NCBI GenBank assembly: GCA_035714085.1
Contig: DASTMP010000283.1
Location: forward strand, 1 to 64,000
DNA length: 64,000 nucleotides
Direction: 5' to 3'
Source: JAJVID01 sp035714085
GTDB taxonomy: Bacteria; Acidobacteriota; Blastocatellia; RBC074
Below, one piece after another: positions 16,158 through 25,143 of the stretch (the first letter of the stretch is position 1; each line of letters opens with the position of its first letter). The position numbers and the translations under genes were made by a program. Below the pieces are notes generated by a model. The model was not told where the DNA came from. It worked only from the letters and a program-made list of their open reading frames with translations, and ran no database searches.

Positions 16158-18338
16158 CTAGTTCCCCGGATGATACTCCCGCTCAGTGTGCCCCTTTAGT
16201 TGCGGGCGATAGAAATACACATCCCTCAGATCGCCCGTGCTGTAACGTTTCGCCTGATCATTGAAATGTGGCGACGATGGATTGCCGCTCTCTCCACCGG
16301 CGGTCACGGCTTTGGCTCGCACAGTCTTGCCGAATTCGACGACGGCCACAAAGCTGTTTCCGCTGGTCCCGTAAATCTTCTTTGACCCTTTGTATGGGCG
16401 CGCGCCGAATGAGGCTAACGACCCCCAGATCGCGGACGTAAAGCCAACCGGAATGCTCGGGCCGGCGTCGGTGAACGGGTGAACGATGTCGTCGGTCAGA
16501 CGCTGGAAGCGATTGATGTCGCCCCAGGGCGTCTTCCAGGTTCCGAAGTCAGCTGCGAGTTTGTCAGAGGCCGCCGAGAGAGACTGGAGTAATTGTTCCG
16601 CAGTGGCTTCGCCGGCGATATAGTTCACGGCTGACAGGCCGTTACGTCTTACTTTGCGCTGAATATCTTCTCCCCAGAACACGGCGAGTGATGTCGGAAT
16701 TGACGTCGCCGACCACCGCAGATCCCACTTGCGCAGCAGAGCGATTTGTTCGGACGTTTTCGCTTTGAGAGGGTCGGACGCAGGCGTCTGGTCCCATGCC
16801 TTGACCAATGCGGGGATCGGCTTCTCGAACCAGGTCAGATAGCTGTCGTAGGCCGCCGCGATCAGCGAGTCGAGCGTGAAATCTTTTTTGTCCTGCAGAA
16901 CTCTGACTGCGTGCAGTCCGCGCGCAGACTCAACGCCAGAATCGACATAAGCCGGATAATCGGCTTTCTTCGGGCTGCTCGGACCAGCCGCCGACCATGG
17001 CGAGTCGTTGCTGTTGTAGAGCCAGCCGCTCGCCGGGTTCAGCAATTTCGGCGTCTCGTCCACCGACAGCAGTCCGCCCCAGTCGGTCGCCGGATCGCTG
17101 CCGTCCACCGGCTTCGTCCAGTCGAATCTAGGATCGCGCTTCGGAATAAAGTTTCCGTGAAAATAGGCGATGTCGCCGTCAGCGTCCGCGAAGATCGTGT
17201 TGTTCGATGAGTTGGTGTGCAGTTCCATCGACTGCTTGAACTCCGCGTAGCTCTTCGCCTTGGTGCGCGTGTAGGACTGCGTCAGCGCCTTCACCGGCTC
17301 CTGCATCAGACTAACGCTCACCCATTTGCCATCCGTCGAGGCGACGACGGGCCCGTGCTGAGTGCGGTAGACGGTGACCGTTTTTTCAGCCATTCCCTTG
17401 TCGGTCTTATAGGGTACCTTGATCATGGACGTCGTGACCGGCCGCTCTTCATTCCCGTACTTGTAATAATAGCGGTCGTCTTTTTTGATTACCGTTTCGA
17501 GATACTTGTCTATGGCGTCAACCGCGCTGGACGTGTGCATCCAACCGCATCGCTCGTTGAAGCCTTGATAGATGAAGAACTGTCCCCAGGTGGCCGCGCC
17601 GTAAGCGTTCAATCCCTCATCGCTCGCCATCTGCAACTCAGACCTGAAAAAGAAAGACGTGTGCGGGTTGATCAGCAGCAACGCGCGACGCGCAACCGTG
17701 TTCGACGGCGAGATGGCCATGCCGTTCGACCCCGTCGGCTCAGGCTTGGCGAAGAGCTCACGTTCATTATTCGATGTGAATGCGACCCGCCCGTCCCCGT
17801 AGAAAGCCTGCAACTGCTCCAGGCCTATCGTTTCGATGTCGCCGCCGATGCTGCCTTCGCTAAAAGAGAGCGCCATCCAGGGTTCAAAGCGCTTGATCAC
17901 CCTCGGTTGCGTCTGTGAGTGCTTCGCGAGATAAAAATTCAGACCGTCGGCCCAGGCGTTCATCAGCTTCTTCAACCACGGCGGGCTCGACTCGTACTGT
18001 TTCTTCAATACTTCGGGATCGATGAAAAGCTTCATGCGCAAATCCCGCCACACCGCGGACTCGCCTTCGGCCTCCGCAAGCCGCCCCATCGCGTTGATGT
18101 AGTTCGTCTCGACACGGTTGAAATCGTCCTCGGCCTGGGCGTAGATGGCGCCGAAGACCGCATCGGCGTCCGTCTTGCCGTAGACGTGAGCGATGCCCCA
18201 GTCATCGCGGATGATCGTGACGTTGCTGGCTAGCTTCTCCCACCGCTGGAGGTCAGAGTTTTGCCCGCTCGTTGACGCGCTGGAACCGAGTTGGAGCGCA
18301 ATCGCAAAAACGAAAAACAGTATCAATCTTTTCATCAT
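16158..18338 (-). CDS. Penicillin acylase family protein (Ntn hydrolase)
   Basis: 726 residues with a signal peptide (MMKRLILFFVFAIALQLGSSA). These precursors fold in the periplasm and cleave themselves to expose an N-terminal Ser. The likely nucleophile is Ser204 in EPTGSNG, preceded by the alpha-chain region with ITRDDWGIAHVYG-like sequence (TIIRDDWGIAHVYG, 41-54) and AQAEDDF. The beta chain shows INPHTSFFF and YQGFNERCGWMHTSS. Substrates of the family include penicillins, acyl-homoserine lactones and other amides; none can be chosen here. It is first in a leftward pair with the PEP-mutase-like gene. Confidence 0.93.
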   Translation of the reverse strand: MMKRLILFFVFAIALQLGSSASTSGQNSDLQRWEKLASNVTIIRDDWGIAHVYGKTDADAVFGAIYAQAEDDFNRVETNYINAMGRLAEAEGESAVWRDLRMKLFIDPEVLKKQYESSPPWLKKLMNAWADGLNFYLAKHSQTQPRVIKRFEPWMALSFSEGSIGGDIETIGLEQLQAFYGDGRVAFTSNNERELFAKPEPTGSNGMAISPSNTVARRALLLINPHTSFFFRSELQMASDEGLNAYGAATWGQFFIYQGFNERCGWMHTSSAVDAIDKYLETVIKKDDRYYYKYGNEERPVTTSMIKVPYKTDKGMAEKTVTVYRTQHGPVVASTDGKWVSVSLMQEPVKALTQSYTRTKAKSYAEFKQSMELHTNSSNNTIFADADGDIAYFHGNFIPKRDPRFDWTKPVDGSDPATDWGGLLSVDETPKLLNPASGWLYNSNDSPWSAAGPSSPKKADYPAYVDSGVESARGLHAVRVLQDKKDFTLDSLIAAAYDSYLTWFEKPIPALVKAWDQTPASDPLKAKTSEQIALLRKWDLRWSATSIPTSLAVFWGEDIQRKVRRNGLSAVNYIAGEATAEQLLQSLSAASDKLAADFGTWKTPWGDINRFQRLTDDIVHPFTDAGPSIPVGFTSAIWGSLASFGARPYKGSKKIYGTSGNSFVAVVEFGKTVRAKAVTAGGESGNPSSPHFNDQAKRYSTGDLRDVYFYRPQLKGHTEREYHPGN

Positions 18339-18392
18339 TCTTCGCGCAGAATGCGCGGCCCCTTTCTCAAGTAAAATAGCCGTGAAAATCCG

Positions 18393-18863
18393 CTAGGTTT
18401 TTACCTTGATGATCACTCTTGTTCCATCAGGTAAATCCTTGATCTGATCGTGAATCGATGCATAGACGCCATAGTGCTCTGTGATAGGTAGCGTCACAGT
18501 ATTTTTCACACTGTATTCGCCGCCCAGAATTGGCGGCGTCAAAAAGCTATGGCAACGTCCTTCGTTCAACTGCAATCCCGTCGCGTTTAATTGATCAATG
18601 AGGGGAATCATTAACCAGATATTGGCGTTGTCGCCCACCTCAAGTTTCTGGTTGAAATCCTCTTTGTTATCAGCCACTCGTTCAATTGTGCCGGCGCCCA
18701 CGTCAAAAAAGAGAATTGCGCCTTCGCCAGTGATCAACACTAGATCGCCAAATCTATTCATTAACCAGACGCTGAATTCAGCAGGCAATAGCCAACGCCA
18801 ATCTGACAACAGCGTGGCCCAATCGAAACTTTGATGATCTATGAGATAGTCATTTATGTTCAT
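18393..18863 (-). CDS. DUF1851 / Tdi1-like immunity domain protein
   Basis: 156 residues, cytoplasmic. It matches the DUF1851 pattern: FDWATLLSDWRWLLPAEFSVWLMNRFGDL at the N-terminus, FFDVGAGTI, then GDNANIWLMIPLIDQL, and LTPPILGGEYS near residue 115. The family includes the immunity protein Tdi1 of type VI secretion toxins, but most members are unassigned and this one has no adjacent toxin or secretion gene. It stands alone beside a transposase element, so it may be an orphan immunity gene. A short in-frame start with no strong ribosome-binding site is used. Confidence 0.75.
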   Translation of the reverse strand: MNINDYLIDHQSFDWATLLSDWRWLLPAEFSVWLMNRFGDLVLITGEGAILFFDVGAGTIERVADNKEDFNQKLEVGDNANIWLMIPLIDQLNATGLQLNEGRCHSFLTPPILGGEYSVKNTVTLPITEHYGVYASIHDQIKDLPDGTRVIIKVKT

Positions 18864-18927
18864 TTTGACAGAGCGATGAAAAATCTGACATGAATTCTAC
18901 TTAAAAACGCCATTTACATTTTTCCTG

Positions 18928-19592
18928 CCGCGTAGCGGCCTGATGAATTTAGCCGTGGGTTTCAACCCACGGATTGGCGCGATCATTCATCCCCCGTCGC
19001 GTCAGCGACGATTGAAAGTGACGCGGCGGATCAACCCCACACGTAACGTTCGTCGTAATCAATCCCGTGTTTATTCAGAAAATCCAGGTACTCCTCCTGA
19101 AACGTCTTCTGCCGGTGATGTTCGAGCTGGCTCTCGATGTAGCGGATCACGTCAGGCAAATTTGATTTACTTACCGTGAACGCTCCGTACCCGTCCTGCC
19201 ACGCGAAGCCTCGCAATTCGGGAAACTCTTCGTGAATCCATTTCGACGAATCGCCTTTTAAATATTGCGCAATCTGACTCGGTGAGAGCGCCGCCGGGGC
19301 CATCACTAGCGCGTGGATATGGTCTTCGATCCCGCCCACCTGCATCGCCGTCATCTTGTGCGACCGCGCCACGCCGCCGATGTAAGCCCAGACGCGCGAT
19401 TCGATCTCCGGCTTGATGTATGCCACGCGGTTCTTTGTGCTGAAAACGATATGGTAAAAGAGAGCTGTGTAGGTGTTTGCCATATTTTTTGCTCTCCTGG
19501 TTGGTTCAACCGTCGCTACGCGACGGCAAATATTTGGCCCGCAACCGTGGGTTGAAACCCACGGCTAAGTTCATCGGGCCGCTACGCGGCGG
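18928..19592. mobile_element. IS200/RAYT-like element with REP-type ends
   Basis: A Y1 transposase gene is framed by complementary repeats. The left end (18928-18972) and right end (19545-19592) each contain a CCGTGGGTT...AACCCACGG hairpin, a GCCGCTACGCGGC-type hairpin and the bases between them. Inner hairpins of the type CCGTCGCTACGCGACGG lie at about 18993-19011 and 19511-19526. These hairpin doublets are typical of REP sequences mobilised by RAYT transposases. No target-site duplication is expected. Confidence 0.85.
19031..19483 (-). CDS. IS200/RAYT-type tyrosine transposase (Y1 HUH)
   Basis: 150 residues, complete. It binds and nicks hairpin DNA by a single-strand mechanism. The HUH metal motif is HIH (55-57) in GGIEDHIHALV, and the nucleophile is Tyr115 in IRYIESQLEHH. 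The N-terminus (YTALFYHIVFSTKNR) is the usual first strand. The element has no partner TnpB; the TnpB gene at 55.2 kb is of a separate insertion. The flanking REP doublets support a RAYT-like role. The codon usage is ordinary for the window. Confidence 0.93.
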   Translation of the reverse strand: MANTYTALFYHIVFSTKNRVAYIKPEIESRVWAYIGGVARSHKMTAMQVGGIEDHIHALVMAPAALSPSQIAQYLKGDSSKWIHEEFPELRGFAWQDGYGAFTVSKSNLPDVIRYIESQLEHHRQKTFQEEYLDFLNKHGIDYDERYVWG

Positions 19593-19812
19593 AAGAAAGC
19601 GCGCCAAGAGAAAAGTTTTAGGTGATTACAAGGACTAGATACCAGCGGCTACTAAACGCCGGCGGTTTCGCCACTTCGAGAAAACACAATAGCAAATAAA
19701 TATGAGGGCTAATTCTATGCGAAGTAGAACACGGCCGCCATGATTTCCAGACCGCTTCGCTTCGGCCTGCCGGAAGATTTCTTTTGCAAACAGGCGCCCG
19801 CCTGCAAAAAGA

Positions 19813-20766
19813 CTACGGGAAGGTGAGCACCAGTTTCGCTCCTCCGCGGCCGTCGGCGATGATTTGATACGCCTCGACGGCGTTTTCAAAGGGGACGGTC
19901 TCAATTGGCAGCGGTTTCAGAGCGCCAGTTTCAAAGCCAGGGCTCAGTTCGTCGGCTATCGCCGCCACATCGCTCGCGGTGAACTTCATGCTATCCACGC
20001 CGATCAGTCGAGAGAGATTGTGATAAAAATCAACCAGATCGAAACTCACGCGCCTGTCGCCTGCGCTCGCGATTGCTATCTGCCGCCCTCCGATTCGCAA
20101 AGATCGCAGAGCGGGTTCGAACATGGCCCCGCCGACCAAATCGAAGACGGCGTCGGCGCCTTTGCCACCTGTCAATTCAAAAACGCGTTCGCGCAGGTCC
20201 TCCGTAGTCGTGTTGATGACGGCGTCGGCGCCGGGGATTGGGTCGGAACTGCGCGCGGCGCCCAGCGCGCGAGCATTTCGCCAGTTCGCAATCTGTGTGG
20301 CCGCCTGACCCACGGCGCCGGCGGCGCCGACAATCAGAATCGTCTCTCCGGCCTGAAGCTCCGCGGCATGCGCCAGAGCGGACCATGCGGTGACAAAAGG
20401 AACACCGATCGACGCCGCCTGTTCCATACTCAATGCGCGTGGTTTAAGCGACAACGCCTCTTCCGGAACCGTCACATATTCGGCATGCGCGCCGTCGCGC
20501 GTCACGCCGATGCCAGGGCCGCTGCACCAGACCTCCTGACCCTTATACCTTTTTCCTTCCACGACAATGCCCGAGAAATCGCGGCCCGGAGTGCGCGGCA
20601 GAGTTGTACCGGGGAAGTGACCCGAGACATTCTTAACGTCACTCGGATTTATCGCCGCCGCCTTCACTTGAATCAGCGCTTCTCCATCACGCGGATTGGG
20701 CCCTGGAATCTCTTCAATGGCCAGGACTGACGGCGTCCCGAATTTGCTGAAGCGCAAAGCCTTCAT
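19813..20766 (-). CDS. NADPH:quinone oxidoreductase / zinc-independent MDR protein
   Basis: 317 residues. The start MKALRFSKFG follows AGGAGA; an upstream start adds 10 residues. The protein has a GroES-like domain (VKAAAINPSDVKNVSGHFPG) then a Rossmann domain (ILIVGAAGAVGQAATQIANW). The catalytic and structural zinc ligands are absent, placing it with quinone oxidoreductase-like reductases that use NADPH to reduce enones or quinones. Residues FDLVGGAMFE are in the nucleotide-binding half. The gene is on the same strand as the NAD-dependent reductase 143 bases upstream, possibly a loose operon. Confidence 0.9.
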   Translation of the reverse strand: MKALRFSKFGTPSVLAIEEIPGPNPRDGEALIQVKAAAINPSDVKNVSGHFPGTTLPRTPGRDFSGIVVEGKRYKGQEVWCSGPGIGVTRDGAHAEYVTVPEEALSLKPRALSMEQAASIGVPFVTAWSALAHAAELQAGETILIVGAAGAVGQAATQIANWRNARALGAARSSDPIPGADAVINTTTEDLRERVFELTGGKGADAVFDLVGGAMFEPALRSLRIGGRQIAIASAGDRRVSFDLVDFYHNLSRLIGVDSMKFTASDVAAIADELSPGFETGALKPLPIETVPFENAVEAYQIIADGRGGAKLVLTFP

Positions 20767-20909
20767 AGATAGTTCATCTCCTCTAAGTCGAAACAACCAA
20801 TAATAGGACAGACTTCAGGCTATTTTATTAAATGCACGCGGCGTGCCGCTGGCGGCCCCACTTGATCCGGCGGCGGGGAAGAGAATTGGGGAAAATTTTT
20901 TCAGGGCTT

Positions 20910-21944
20910 TTACCGGCTGTCCTTCAGAAGACCGAGCCGCGCCAGGCTTTCGGCGGTGGCGACGATGGCCTCCTCGCGCGAACGCGGCGCCCAGCCCAGC
21001 ATCCGTTTGGCCTTTTCGTTGGTAGCGTTCTTCATCTTGCCGAGTTCGGGCAGGATTTGCCGTACCGCCGGATCACGTATCGCGGCGATGCGAACCAACC
21101 AGTTGGGCAGGCGCCGTGTCGGGACCTTCTTAGCCCATGCGCCCATATGGTGTTTCAGCGTCCTGGCGATGTCTTGGATTGACATGAAATCGCCCGCGAC
21201 GGCGAGGAAGCGTTCGCCTTTGGCCGCTGGATGAATCAGGGCGCGGATGTGCAAGTCGGCGACGTCGCGCACATCGACGACGCCGAAATAGAGCCGCGGG
21301 CAGCCGGGCATGGCGCCGTCCAGCAGGCGCTTCACCAGGAGGATCGAGGTCGAATAGTCGGGCCCCAGGACCGGGCCGAACACTCCCACCGGATTGACGA
21401 CGGAAAGCTCCAGGTCGCCGCCTTCCTTGGCGATGAAATCCCAGGCCGCGCGTTCGGCCAAAGTTTTCGATTTCACGTAGGGAAGCGCGTCATCGCCATG
21501 AGGGTCTGTCCAACTCGTCTCGTCGAACGACGTTTTCCTCGGCTTCTTGCCGTAGCCGATCGCCGCGAACGAGGAAGTCAGTATAACTCGCCTGACGCCG
21601 GCGTCGCGCGAGGCGCGCAGCACGCGGAGCGCTCCTTCGCGCGCGGGCACGATCAGCTCATCCTCTCGCTTGGGAATGTTCGGGGGAAATGGCGATGCAA
21701 CGTGCAGCACGTACTCGCATCCGGCGACAGCTTCCGACCAGCCCGCGTCGTTTTCTAGATCAGCGGCGATGAAGGACAAGCTGGCGCCCGGCTCGGCGCC
21801 GCCTTCCTTCAGCATCGCGCGCACGTCGCCCTCGCGCTTCAGGCTCCGCAGCGTGGCGCGCACCTGATGGCCCTTGGCCAAGAGCTGAAGGATGGAATGG
21901 CTGCCGATGAAGCCTGAACCCCCGGTTACCAGAATTTTGCTCAT
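20910..21944 (-). CDS. NAD(P)-dependent epimerase/dehydratase family reductase
   Basis: 344 residues of the extended short-chain dehydrogenase class, like dihydroflavonol-4-reductase. The start ATG (21942-21944) follows a strong GAGGAGG; an upstream in-frame start would add 32 residues. The nucleotide site is VTGGSGFIGSH (about 5-15), the catalytic Tyr-Lys pair is in PYVKSK, and the Ser is in ILTSSFAA. It likely reduces a carbonyl on a small molecule using NADPH; the substrate is unknown. Its ribosome-binding site overlaps the stop of a truncated short-chain dehydrogenase leader just upstream, suggesting coupling or a gene-replacement scar. Confidence 0.92.
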   Translation of the reverse strand: MSKILVTGGSGFIGSHSILQLLAKGHQVRATLRSLKREGDVRAMLKEGGAEPGASLSFIAADLENDAGWSEAVAGCEYVLHVASPFPPNIPKREDELIVPAREGALRVLRASRDAGVRRVILTSSFAAIGYGKKPRKTSFDETSWTDPHGDDALPYVKSKTLAERAAWDFIAKEGGDLELSVVNPVGVFGPVLGPDYSTSILLVKRLLDGAMPGCPRLYFGVVDVRDVADLHIRALIHPAAKGERFLAVAGDFMSIQDIARTLKHHMGAWAKKVPTRRLPNWLVRIAAIRDPAVRQILPELGKMKNATNEKAKRMLGWAPRSREEAIVATAESLARLGLLKDSR

Positions 21945-21954
21945 CGTTACCTCC

Positions 21955-22050
21955 TCATTGTTCAGATTGTTCACCGCTGAGGACCCTGATCCCTTGAATA
22001 ACGCTGCTGGCGGTGGATTTGAAGCCGAATGGATTAGCAATGCGAGTCAT
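21955..22050 (-). pseudogene. Truncated N-terminus of a short-chain dehydrogenase
   Basis: 31-residue frame MTRIANPFGFKST..., preceded by GGAGA. The run NPFGFKSTASSVIQGI resembles the N-terminal lead of acidobacterial SDR enzymes, in which it is followed by the glycine-rich cofactor site; here the frame ends before that site. Its TGA lies inside the ribosome-binding region of the epimerase-like gene. Likely a remnant left by deletion, now a leader peptide. Confidence 0.55.
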
Positions 22051-22427
22051 AATTGACTCTCCAATTTTTGATTTGTCTCGCCTGAGCATAACTCTTTTTC
22101 TCATTCCTATCATCAGATTGCATTGTCGAAAATTGATAAGTTGGAACTTCAGCCCGATCCCGCATTCGTGTCATAAATGCGTTTCGGAGATTTTCATGTG
22201 GCGATCCTGTTATGAGGTTGCGCAGGAAGGCGCTCCTTTCTGATTCCAACAATCGCCGCATTTCCCTGATTCCGGTGTGGGTTGGCGCGCCTCGACTCCG
22301 GCGGCCGGCTGTGGCGCCGGCTTTGCCCTCTCAATCGGTCGTGGCGCGGGCGATTGAATTGTTTAATCAGCACTCGCGGCCAAACAACCAAACATCATCC
22401 CTGCTTAAAAAAAGGAGACACACTTTA
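22051..22427. other. Intergenic region between divergent genes
   Basis: No gene supported. It contains the upstream regions of the leftward reductase and the rightward BON gene, and a GC-rich palindromic patch near 22300-22322. No clear -35/-10 pair was recognised. Confidence 0.3.
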
Positions 22428-22844
22428 ATGCAAAGAGCAATCAGAATTGTCAGTGGCCTTGCTCTCGCCACCGTCATTGGTTCGAGCGCGCTGGCGCATT
22501 CCCCATCAACAAAGCCCGCCGCGCGCAATGTTACACAGGCCAATGTCGCACAGCCGCAGACGGCCAAACCGGCCAAGCCTGCAAAAGCCGCGCCGAAGAG
22601 CGACGCTGATATTCAATCATGCATCGAGCAGAAGCTGGGCGCTGATGCGAAGCTTAAGGATCAAGGCTTCACCGCCGCGGTATCGGGCGGCGTCGCCACC
22701 TTCACCGGCTCGACGAAGGATGGAAGCAGCAAGGGCGGCGTCAACGGTATCGCCAAGGGCTGCGGCGCGAAGAAGGTCGTCAACAACATTTCGGTGGAGA
22801 AAGCGCCTAAGCCCGCCAAGGCGTCCAAGCCTGTGTCCAAATAG
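22428..22844 (+). CDS. Secreted BON-domain protein
   Basis: 138 residues. The start ATG (22428) follows AAAGGAG. A signal peptide (MQRAIRIVSGLALATVIGSSALAHS) precedes a Lys/Ala/Pro linker, then a BON domain (about 58-122: DADIQSCIEQKLGADAKL, VSGGVATFTGS, KKVVNNISVE). BON domains bind phospholipid or occur in envelope stress proteins. Two Cys (in QSCIEQ and KGCGAKK) may form a disulfide. The C-terminus is again Lys/Ala/Pro-rich. A strong stem-loop follows the gene. Confidence 0.8.
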   Translation: MQRAIRIVSGLALATVIGSSALAHSPSTKPAARNVTQANVAQPQTAKPAKPAKAAPKSDADIQSCIEQKLGADAKLKDQGFTAAVSGGVATFTGSTKDGSSKGGVNGIAKGCGAKKVVNNISVEKAPKPAKASKPVSK

Positions 22845-22876
22845 GCGCCAAAACACTAACCTACGTCGCGGCGCGC

Positions 22877-22915
22877 GGCCGGCGATTGGAGCGCAGTGTT
22901 GGCCAATCGCCGGCC
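22877..22915 (+). other. Stem-loop after the BON gene; rest of gap empty
   Basis: A 13-base perfect stem (GGCCGGCGATTGG, 22877-22889, with CCAATCGCCGGCC, 22903-22915) lies 33 bases after the BON gene. It has no T-run, so it may protect mRNA ends rather than terminate transcription. A second hairpin, GATCGCGGC-GCAGTA-GCCGCGATC (23112-23135), is followed by TTT. No gene is seen in 22845-23295 apart from these. Confidence 0.6.
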
Positions 22916-23295
22916 CACTCGTTGCGCTTGGCATCCACGAGTCCGCGGTCGGCAATCGTCATAACCACGAGCAGTATTTATTCGCGCAGAAATGCGTACA
23001 AAATCTCCGACCGGTCAATAAAGTGACGGAGTTCGAGCGGGCAATGAGGTGGGCGGGCGGCAAGTCAGCCGCGCCGCTCGTCAATCGCAACCGGCATACG
23101 AGCTTTGTTGTGATCGCGGCGCAGTAGCCGCGATCTTTGCGCTTCTGTCTTGTGATAGCGCCAATTCGATGCGGCGCTTTCAAAGCCGAGCGCCTTCGAC
23201 AGCGCGGAGCGGCAGGCGCCGAATCACCGCGTTGTTTTTGTAGTCTGGGGGATTTCGAAGGGATTCCCTTCCATCAATGAGAAAGGATAATATAT

Positions 23296-23490
23296 ATGAA
23301 GAAAATTATAGGCTCACTTCTGCTTGCCGGATTGATTGCAGGCGCTGTCATGGCTGAAGCCAAAACCATCCCGGGCAAGGCCGTTAAAACCATGGCTGCG
23401 ACAGCGGCTCCGACGGCGGTGAAGAAGCATAAAAAGCATAAAAAGCATCGGAAACCCGCGACTAAGACGGCGCCCGCGAAACTCAAATAA
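23296..23490 (+). CDS. Tiny secreted Lys/His-rich protein
   Basis: 64 residues. A signal peptide (MKKIIGSLLLAGLIAGAVMAEAK) is followed by a short chain ending in repeated KKHKKHKKHRKP and TKTAPAKLK. An AGGA-type site precedes the ATG. The Lys/His repeats (AAAAAGCAT-type DNA repeats, about 23424-23450) could bind polyanions or metal. The protein is not assigned to a family. Confidence 0.65.
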   Translation: MKKIIGSLLLAGLIAGAVMAEAKTIPGKAVKTMAATAAPTAVKKHKKHKKHRKPATKTAPAKLK

Positions 23491-23543
23491 TAGAGCCGTG
23501 ATCTTTCGGGCGACTCGATTGGTCTCTGCCGTACATCCCTTTT

Positions 23544-25067
23544 ATGGCCAAGATCATCGGCGCATTCGACAATCTGATGGAAGCGCAAGCGGCGGCGAAA
23601 CGGCTGGCCGCGACCGGTATTGCTAATGACAATATCTCGATCATCGGCCGCGGCGGCAGGCCTTCGCGCGGGCGGTCGAAGCTGAAGAAGTCGTTGCTGT
23701 GGGGCGGCGCGCTGGGCGCGGGACTGGCGCTGCTGCCTCCGCACGACGGCATTCTCTATCTTGCGGCGCATCTGGCGCGCTCGACTGCGCTGCACGCGCT
23801 CGGCGTGACAGTCAAAGGAATGTTAGCCGGCGCGGCGACGGGCGGCGTGTTTGATCTGCTGCGCAGCGCAGGGCTGGATCGCCGCGCTGCGCTCGAAGCG
23901 GCGGAGATCATCGCGGCCGGGCGATTCGCATTGGCGCTCGACAGCGACTGGGCGACGGCGCAGCAAGCGCGCAACGCCATCGACGCCGGGCGCCCGCAGG
24001 CGGACGAATACCTGGTCGAGATGGTAAATCGCTATGGCTACGAACATCAATCGTTCGTGCTGCTCTATGGCGGTATGGAAGTGTGGCGGTTGCATAAACC
24101 GGAAGCCGCCGTGCTTTATCGTCGCGTTGGCCGTGTCGTCGTGGTGGGCGCAGCGCCCCTCACCGCGCGCGCGCATCTGCGCGAAGTCATCCAACAATTT
24201 CTCGCTCACTGCCGTGAGCGTAATCTCGACTGCCTGATGCTGCCACTGTGCAACGAGACAGCGGCTGTCGCGCGCGAATGCGGAATGGGTTTATTGAAGA
24301 TCGGCGAGTCGGGCTACTTCAAATTGCCCGAATGGAAGCCCGCCGGCAATCGCGGCAAGAAAGTCCGCGCCGGCGTCAACCAGGCGCGCAAAGCCGGGGT
24401 CGCCGTCGAACGTTACGATCCGCTGTTCAATCGAGACAAGCGCACGCGGGCTGAGATCGAGGAGCTGTGCCAGGCGTGGATCAACACGCGCGAGGTGGAT
24501 GCGCTCGGCTGGCTGCTGGAACTCGATCCGTTCAAACTCTCCGAATACAAGAGATATTTTCTGGCGCGCGCGGCAAACGGTCATCTAGAGGGGATGCTGG
24601 CCTGCAGCCCGATTCCCGCGCGGAACGGTTGGTACCTGGAAGATTTGATCCGGCGACCCGGCGCGGATCGCGGCGTGAGCGAATTGCTCATCGTCGAGGC
24701 TCTCAGAGCTCTCGCGGCGGAGGGCGCGGAACTGGCAACGCTGGCCACTTCGCCCCTAGCCGGAATCGAACCGGACAAGGTGGATTCCGAATTCAAATTT
24801 CTCGCGCGGCTGCTCAGGTTGATCTACGAACACCTCGACGCTTTCTACCATTTCAAAGCCCTGCATCGTTTCAAGGCCAAATTCGCGCCGTCATTCGTTG
24901 AACACGAGTTTGTGGCGATCTATCCGCCTCGAATTCGACTGCGGATGGCGCTGAGTGTGATCGGCGCGTTCGATCCAGGTGGGTTGTCGGGCGTGATAGC
25001 CTCGAAACTGCGCAGGCTGTGGCGTGATGCGCGTCAAACAAAATCACCTACTGAATCACCGGAATAA
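23544..25067 (+). CDS. Stress-domain (GSP17M-like) fused to DUF2156 aminoacyltransferase-like domain
   Basis: 507 residues. Residues 1-150 resemble general stress protein 17M/YflT-type proteins: KIIGAFDNLMEAQAAAKRLAATGI, GIANDNISII, a Gly/Ala-rich hydrophobic stretch (LLWGGALGAGLALL, GMLAGAATGG), and a second AAGRFALALDSDW strand. Residues about 165-490 resemble DUF2156, the GNAT-like catalytic half of phosphatidylglycerol lysyltransferases such as MprF: KVRAGVNQARKAGVAVERYDP, a GWYLEDLIRRPGADRGVSELLIVEAL segment and LATSPLAG. The MprF flippase domain is absent. It probably transfers an aminoacyl group or related modification to lipid; the substrate is unproven. The N-terminal fusion could tether it to membrane or stress signals. 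Confidence 0.7.
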   Translation: MAKIIGAFDNLMEAQAAAKRLAATGIANDNISIIGRGGRPSRGRSKLKKSLLWGGALGAGLALLPPHDGILYLAAHLARSTALHALGVTVKGMLAGAATGGVFDLLRSAGLDRRAALEAAEIIAAGRFALALDSDWATAQQARNAIDAGRPQADEYLVEMVNRYGYEHQSFVLLYGGMEVWRLHKPEAAVLYRRVGRVVVVGAAPLTARAHLREVIQQFLAHCRERNLDCLMLPLCNETAAVARECGMGLLKIGESGYFKLPEWKPAGNRGKKVRAGVNQARKAGVAVERYDPLFNRDKRTRAEIEELCQAWINTREVDALGWLLELDPFKLSEYKRYFLARAANGHLEGMLACSPIPARNGWYLEDLIRRPGADRGVSELLIVEALRALAAEGAELATLATSPLAGIEPDKVDSEFKFLARLLRLIYEHLDAFYHFKALHRFKAKFAPSFVEHEFVAIYPPRIRLRMALSVIGAFDPGGLSGVIASKLRRLWRDARQTKSPTESPE

Positions 25068-25143
25068 ACCTTACCGCCATTTGACAAATCAACTTCACTC
25101 AAGCCTCCCGATTCAAAATCGCCACAATCCTTCCGTCTAAACA

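Noticed and set aside
16746..18233. Plus-strand frames opposite the penicillin acylase
   Set aside because: Antisense shadows; the acylase has a signal peptide and a complete motif set.
23424..23450. AAAAAGCAT repeats as a CRISPR-like or regulatory array
   Set aside because: They are in-frame codons of the KKHKKHKKH peptide.
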